Source: CAYVQB01 sp964453985 (lineage in GTDB: Bacteria; Babelota; Babeliae; Babelales; UASB340). From it: a stretch of DNA of 7,274 nucleotides. The stretch is from positions 1 through 7,274 of the forward strand of contig CAYVQB010000046.1 in the NCBI GenBank assembly GCA_964453985.1, given 5' to 3'. The position numbers and the translations under genes were made by a program. Below the pieces are notes generated by a model. That model saw nothing but the letters and a program-made list of their open reading frames with translations, made no database searches and had not been told where the DNA came from. Shown piece by piece: positions 7,092 through 7,274 of the stretch (the stretch's first letter is position 1; every line of letters begins with the position of its first letter).

Positions 7092-7274
7092 ATGCAATTA
7101 AGAAAGAATTCAGCTTTCACATTGATGGAAATAATGGTGGTCTTGGCAATTATAGGTGGCCTGATGGCTGTTCTTGTTCCCCGTGTTATGAAGCTTATGG
7201 GGCAGTCAGAATCTAAAATGACAAAATTAAAGATGTCAAAAGTCAAAGATGCATTGATACAATATAAGATGGAT
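7092..7274 (+). CDS. gspG: Major pseudopilin GspG-type, 3'-truncated by the window
   Basis: The first 61 codons of a type IV pilin-like protein. A short positive leader (MQLRKNSA, 8 residues) precedes FTLMEIMVVLAIIGGLMAVLV, the conserved hydrophobic helix with the Glu at mature position 5. The prepilin peptidase should cut before Phe9 and methylate it. The following segment (VPRVMKLMGQSESKMTKLKM, ending DALIQYKMD) matches the GspG pattern, in which a proline follows the helix and an A-L-x-x-Y-K-x-D motif comes before the C-terminal domain. The calcium-binding C-terminal part is outside the window. AAGGAG at 7079-7084 lies 7 bases before the ATG, and the gene is 17 bases after gspF. One oddity is that the residue before the cut is Ala, not the usual Gly, and mature position 4 is Met rather than Ile/Leu/Val. 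GspG polymerises into the pseudopilus that drives substrates through the outer-membrane secretin. Confidence 0.88.
   Translation, partial: MQLRKNSAFTLMEIMVVLAIIGGLMAVLVPRVMKLMGQSESKMTKLKMSKVKDALIQYKMD

Overview
The window is AT-rich bacterial DNA from a didermal (outer-membrane-bearing) organism. This follows from a gene for a barrel-like protein with a C-terminal phenylalanine signature and from the start of a type II secretion / type IV pilus-like cluster (gspF, gspG). Most of the remaining coding capacity is secreted or envelope proteins that I cannot place in a standard family. The combination suggests a reduced, host-associated lineage such as Candidatus Dependentiae (TM6). That assignment is an impression from protein style, not a proven match. 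A 100-base run of N (4593-4692) shows this is draft scaffold sequence, so gene adjacency across it is not certain.

Layout: (i) 2-2743 (+), the C-terminal ~914 residues of a large repetitive, probably beta-propeller-like protein whose true start lies upstream of the window. (ii) 2798-4081 (+), a signal-peptide-bearing outer-membrane beta-barrel candidate, 54 bases downstream and probably in the same operon. (iii) 4130-4592 (+), a gene with a good ribosome binding site and a hydrophobic N-terminus, interrupted by an in-frame TAA at codon 27 and then cut off by the gap. (iv) the gap. (v) 4693-5729 (-), a secreted, mostly helical protein of unknown function whose C-terminus is lost in the gap. 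(vi) 5730-5853, a divergent intergenic region with two short inverted repeats and a plausible promoter for the minus-strand gene. (vii) 5854-7074 (+), gspF. (viii) 7092-7274 (+), the N-terminal 61 codons of a gspG-type major pseudopilin, running off the end.

How they may work together: GspF is the inner-membrane platform and GspG the main pseudopilin of a machine that moves folded periplasmic proteins across the outer membrane. The neighbouring genes encode a Sec-exported barrel, a large propeller-like protein that may be displayed on the surface, and a Sec-exported helical protein. A link between these proteins and the secretion machine is a reasonable hypothesis from position only. The least explained parts are the large propeller-like protein with its barrel neighbour, and the interrupted gene before the gap.
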